NCBI GenBank assembly: GCA_019914945.1
Contig: CM034106.1
Location: forward strand, 744,001 to 808,000
Direction of reading: 5' to 3'
Origin: Typha latifolia
Lineage: Eukaryota; Streptophyta; Magnoliopsida; Poales; Typhaceae
DNA length: 64,000 nucleotides
Shown: positions 60,162 to 64,000 of the stretch, piece after piece
Position numbering within the stretch: the stretch's first letter is position 1
Layout of the letters: every line of letters begins with the position of its first letter
The notes under the pieces: generated by a model
What the model saw: only the letters and a program-made list of their open reading frames with translations
Databases searched by the model: none
What the model was told of the DNA's origin: nothing
Made by a program: the position numbers and the translations under genes

Positions 60162-63100
60162 CCAACCACTATATACTGGTCTGGATAAATGAGTATGAAG
60201 GGCAAAGATAGATGCATATTAGTGCATGAGATGGAACAGAAGACCTTTCTGCCTTTTTAACGCTAGTACAGAGTCTTCTAGGCCTACTTTTCTGCATTAA
60301 TACTTGTACTCTTGTTTCTTTTTTTTTTGTTTTTCTACCCTAAATTCTGCGATTAAGCTGCGGGAATAGTTTCTCTCCTTGCAAGGTGCTGATAGATGGA
60401 AATAATGGAATGTTACTTCTTCAAAATCAATTGATGCTCTCTCTAAGTTCTCTTTGCTCGTTACAATGTCTGCAAGATGTAAGCTATAAGCTAATTTCCT
60501 TCCATCCATGTTCATCCATAGATTTACAGAGTAATTGGCAATGCTTGGAACTTATTCCTTTTGCAGTTGCTCTTTGCTTGTACAATGCCCTAAAGATGCA
60601 TTAATATTCACCACTTGTGAAATTCTACATGTCAACTGGTACCTTTGTTTTATTTTCTGAAGTCCTATGTGTCGTGGCTAAGATCTTTTGAAGCCTTGCA
60701 CTTTGGAGACCTTCGATTGGTAAATCTTAGGTTGTACGTATCAGTATGAGCTTCATAGAAGAGGAGTCAGATATCTAGTAAGACTCCTATTGATCCAATA
60801 TTATTGCAACACTCAAAAAAGATCGCAAGGAAATAAATAATCGAGCATCTCTACCCAAGAGGAATTGGCCTGAAGATTATAAGTGTTTACTGTGGCAATT
60901 CATCTTTTCTTTTGAAGTGCCACAACATGAAGAAAGTGCTGCTGGCCTGGGCTAGTCGCTAGAGTTTGTTGGAGTAGCTTTAAAACTCCAAAGTCCCTCA
61001 GTGATATTTGGATTACTGGCAGAAGCAGGTAAATGACTCGGGAAAATAAACTTTCTCAGCCAAATGTGCAGCTTTGCCCTGAGGATTTAATTCATCGGAA
61101 TTAATTCTATGTTTGTATGCTGGACAGAGGCCAAAAGTGTTGAGGCTCAGCAGAGAGCCAAGCTGCTGAAGAAGGGATCCAGTTAGCTGATAGCGGTTGG
61201 AGGGATCCATTTTTTCTCTTTGTTATCTCTATGTTTTGGTTGTCTATATGATCGTAGAAGTTTTGCCTTTTGATACTTTTCTGTGATACTGTTAATATTT
61301 TGGTTGGATTGCTAGTTTGGTGGCTGTTAGAACTTTATTAAAATGCTGCTAGTATTGTTAGGATTAGATGTATGCTCTGAAACTTTTATACTTGCTGCTA
61401 TCAGTGGATAGAGCAGGGTGTATGCTGATGATTGAAATATTATTCAACAAAAGAATTTAAAAGAAAATTGGTAAACGGGCATAAGCTCATTTATTCTATC
61501 CTTGTTTTTCTTATTCTACAATCAAATGGTAGATATGCAAATACCCAACTCAGCAGAAGACTAGTGTGTCTAGTAAGACAGGTTTCCAGCCAATGGACAT
61601 AAATTTGAGTGGACTAGTAATTCTATCATCCTCTTCATAGATCATCATTATGCATACATCTTTTTTCCTTTCTTTCTTGTGGCTACTTTAATCATTTCTC
61701 ATATGAAAGAGAAAGAAAAGAAGAGAAAGAAGAGTATGTACATACACAAACAAAAGTGGTATATGTCTTTTGACATTTATTTTTAGACTTGGAGAGGCAA
61801 AGTATCATTCCTTACATATCCCAAAGAAAAGAATTCAACATCCTTCTTGCCTTCTGAATCTTCTCCTCTTTTTCCCCACCTTTCTTTTGGTAGAAGATGC
61901 AAAGAGAAGATAAAGACAGTGAAAGCTGAAGAAACTTTGGATATTCCTGAACTTAAGACTTAATAACCATGAGCTGAACTCATTGGACTTATAATATAAG
62001 CAACTATATAAGATTTCTGGTGAAATAATGATTTGGTCAGTTGATTCTAACAAAAGAAAAGAGAAAGGGGAAAAAAAAAGAGAGGAAAAGTTTAGCATAG
62101 CTTCCTACTTCTGAAGATGAATGGTATATTTTATTTTGTACCCTTTGGGATTTGGTATATACTGGTACCTTTACTTCTATAGAGTTTTAGAGAATAAGAA
62201 AGAGATACTTTTTCTTCTTCTTCTTCTTCTTCTTCTTTCCTTTGGATATCTTGGTCCAAGATTCTAGCATATAAAGCTGGATGTGATCTAAACAGTACTC
62301 TTGGTATCACATATTAGCATTTCCAGGCCTTCTTAACTAGCTCTCAGTCTTGGGCCTTGAAATTAAAAGGACAAACCAATCTTGGGTTTGGCCCAATAGG
62401 GGACAATGATGTATCTTGTTAAAGTATAAAATATAAAGATTAACCATTTAAGGGCTCGTTTGGTTGCTTGATAAATAAAATTGGGATAGAGATAAAATAG
62501 GTGTTTATCTTTTGTGTGTGTTGGTGTTTGGTTAGAAAGATAAATACAATAATGTATTATTAGATAAAGTAAATGGTAAGAATAATATTTGATTGTGATA
62601 ATCGGGAGAAGTGATAAAAATAATCAAAATAACTTTTATATTGCCCTTTTCTTGATTTAAATGTAAATATGTATATATTCTTATTTTTAATACTATGACT
62701 ATATTATTTTTTATTCATGATTATTTTTAGAATTCATGCAAAAATAATAATTTGACTGTATTCACCATTATCTAAAAAATATAGATATCATTACAAATAG
62801 CGTTATTTTCACTACATACATTTTTATAAAAAGTTTAAGTATATTATAGTCATGCAGTATTATGGATCTAACTTTCAAAATGTAGCACAATTCATCATCA
62901 TAAATAGTACATAAATAAATATGAAATATAGAAACCACAATTCTTTAACAACCTAAGATTTTTGGATAATTTGTAAGTTAATATATTCATGCCCTTTGTC
63001 CAGGCTTCTTTGTTTCGTCTTGCATTATCTTCACTTCACTTGGCAAAATAAAGTTAGGTTATTACTATGACTGGAAAAATAATGACAAGATTTAACATAT

Positions 63101-64000
63101 ATCTTGCCAATTTTATGGAAGGAATATAAACTTAATTAATTGTAAGGACAATGCCACGACTTCTAGTTAGGCTTGATCAATTGAGCAAATAGATTTGGGC
63201 TCTGGAGAATTGCAATTAAAAGAGGATCACCTAATTACAAGCATAGAGAAGTTATACTTAGTTTTCGTTGGTGGTTTGGTTGTAACTTGCAGGGTGTGAG
63301 ATGATACTATTTCTCACTGTTTTTTTGGTTATATACATGGGCATTGTAAATATATTTTCTTGTAGTGCTAGGTTTTGTCTTTTTGTAATGAAACTAAGCT
63401 TTCTTGGGCTTTTCTCAACAGAAAAAAAAAAAAAAAAACATATAGAACAGTTGCCCAAATTAATTTTTTAGAATGGATCTTGTCTTGGGAATGATGCTTG
63501 TCTTTGCCATCTACCATCTGAGCAAATTAGATTCATTTCACGTTAAAAAACGCTGTCATAATATAAAATATAATGCGTTAACTTGGTATTAGATGGAAAG
63601 TTGGAAGTTTGAATCCTACCAAGCCTATTTATTTATTATTCAAGATAGAAAATCTAAACCCATATCTAAGTCAACTCTCAACTCTAGAAACTTTGGAAAA
63701 TGTTAAAGTATAAAATATGAAAATCACAATGGACTTTCAAGAGTAGGAATTCATCACAAGAGTAAGAGTCATGAAAGAACATTAATTGCAGTCCTTCAGT
63801 TAGTTTCAGCAGGGGTACTTCTACTGTTGAAACACTATTGATGCACATGCACTTGCATGCATTATAATTCTCCAGTGCTCCTCTTCCTGGCTAACCTCCA
63901 AATCCACTCAGTGAACAAAAGCCACCACACAAAACAAGATAAAAGATCTTCACTGATGTCAAACAAATCCTAGAGACCCCAAATTAAACAACTACTCATT
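60162..64000. other. intergenic, no gene seen
   Basis: Begins with H+-ATPase 3' untranslated sequence. Contains (TTC)n at about 62211-62237, a possible hAT-like MITE end at 62452 (GGGCTCGTTTGGTTGC with no partner found), and a poly-A-tailed stretch ending at 63438. Short frames are not coding-like. Confidence 0.5.
63200..63438 (+). mobile_element. possible retroposed sequence with poly-A tail
   Basis: The sequence GTAATGAAACTAAGCTTTCT then GGGCTTTTCTCAACAG runs directly into A17 (63422-63438), resembling a LINE 3' end. The start is not defined and no target duplication is obvious. Confidence 0.25.

Noticed and set aside
1..64000. tRNA, rRNA, CRISPR arrays or known miRNA precursors
   Set aside because: I scanned by eye for conserved miRNA cores, tRNA boxes and spaced repeats and saw none I could support. 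Short tandem repeats here are microsatellites without unique spacers.

Overview
This is a plant nuclear window. It has intron-rich protein genes with GT-AG introns, AT-rich intergenic DNA, many microsatellites and short inverted-repeat transposons (MITEs). The products are flowering-plant specific: an HKT cation transporter, a group C bZIP, a euANT AP2 factor, a P-class PPR protein and a plasma-membrane H+-ATPase. The HKT resembles rice HKT1;1 even at its start, and the PPR looks like the maize PPR10 / Arabidopsis At2g18940 lineage. Genes are not strongly GC3-rich, so a non-grass monocot is my best inference; it is not proven.

Layout. 1.7-2.9 kb (-): a small three-exon gene for an acidic 146-aa protein of unknown function. 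7.3-9.9 kb (+): a class I HKT transporter with a GC-AG second intron. 10.2-11.0 kb: a MITE next to a Mutator-like element. 13.8-17.6 kb (+): a bZIP9-like factor. 19.4-21.6 kb (+): an AINTEGUMENTA-like/PLETHORA factor with a 9-bp microexon, an upstream poly-Ser ORF and CATGCA clusters in one intron. 26.6-28.1 kb (-, leader to about 29.2 kb): a DUF1644 zinc-finger protein, divergent from a plastid ACT-domain protein (ACR11/ACR12 type) at 30.6-34.3 kb (+). 36.2-38.7 kb (+): an intronless PPR gene. 38.7-54.9 kb: a gene-poor, repeat-rich stretch with LINE remnants, GC-rich promoter-like islands and a broken TPLATE-like fragment. 55.0-60.2 kb (+): a complete 16-exon plasma-membrane H+-ATPase. 60.2-64 kb: no gene seen.

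The genes do not form a pathway. HKT and the H+-ATPase are functionally linked in principle (Na+ handling and the proton motive force). The PPR and ACT-domain proteins are both predicted to act in plastids. The bZIP and AP2 proteins are nuclear regulators. No new multi-gene system is evident. The strongest unusual items are the TPLATE fragment bordered by GC-rich inverted repeats, the non-canonical HKT intron, the alternative 3' exon of the DUF1644 gene, the regulatory sequence around the AP2 gene, and MITEs sitting directly in promoters. Exon coordinates were read by hand from splice signals and reading frame; every multi-exon model listed closes in frame.
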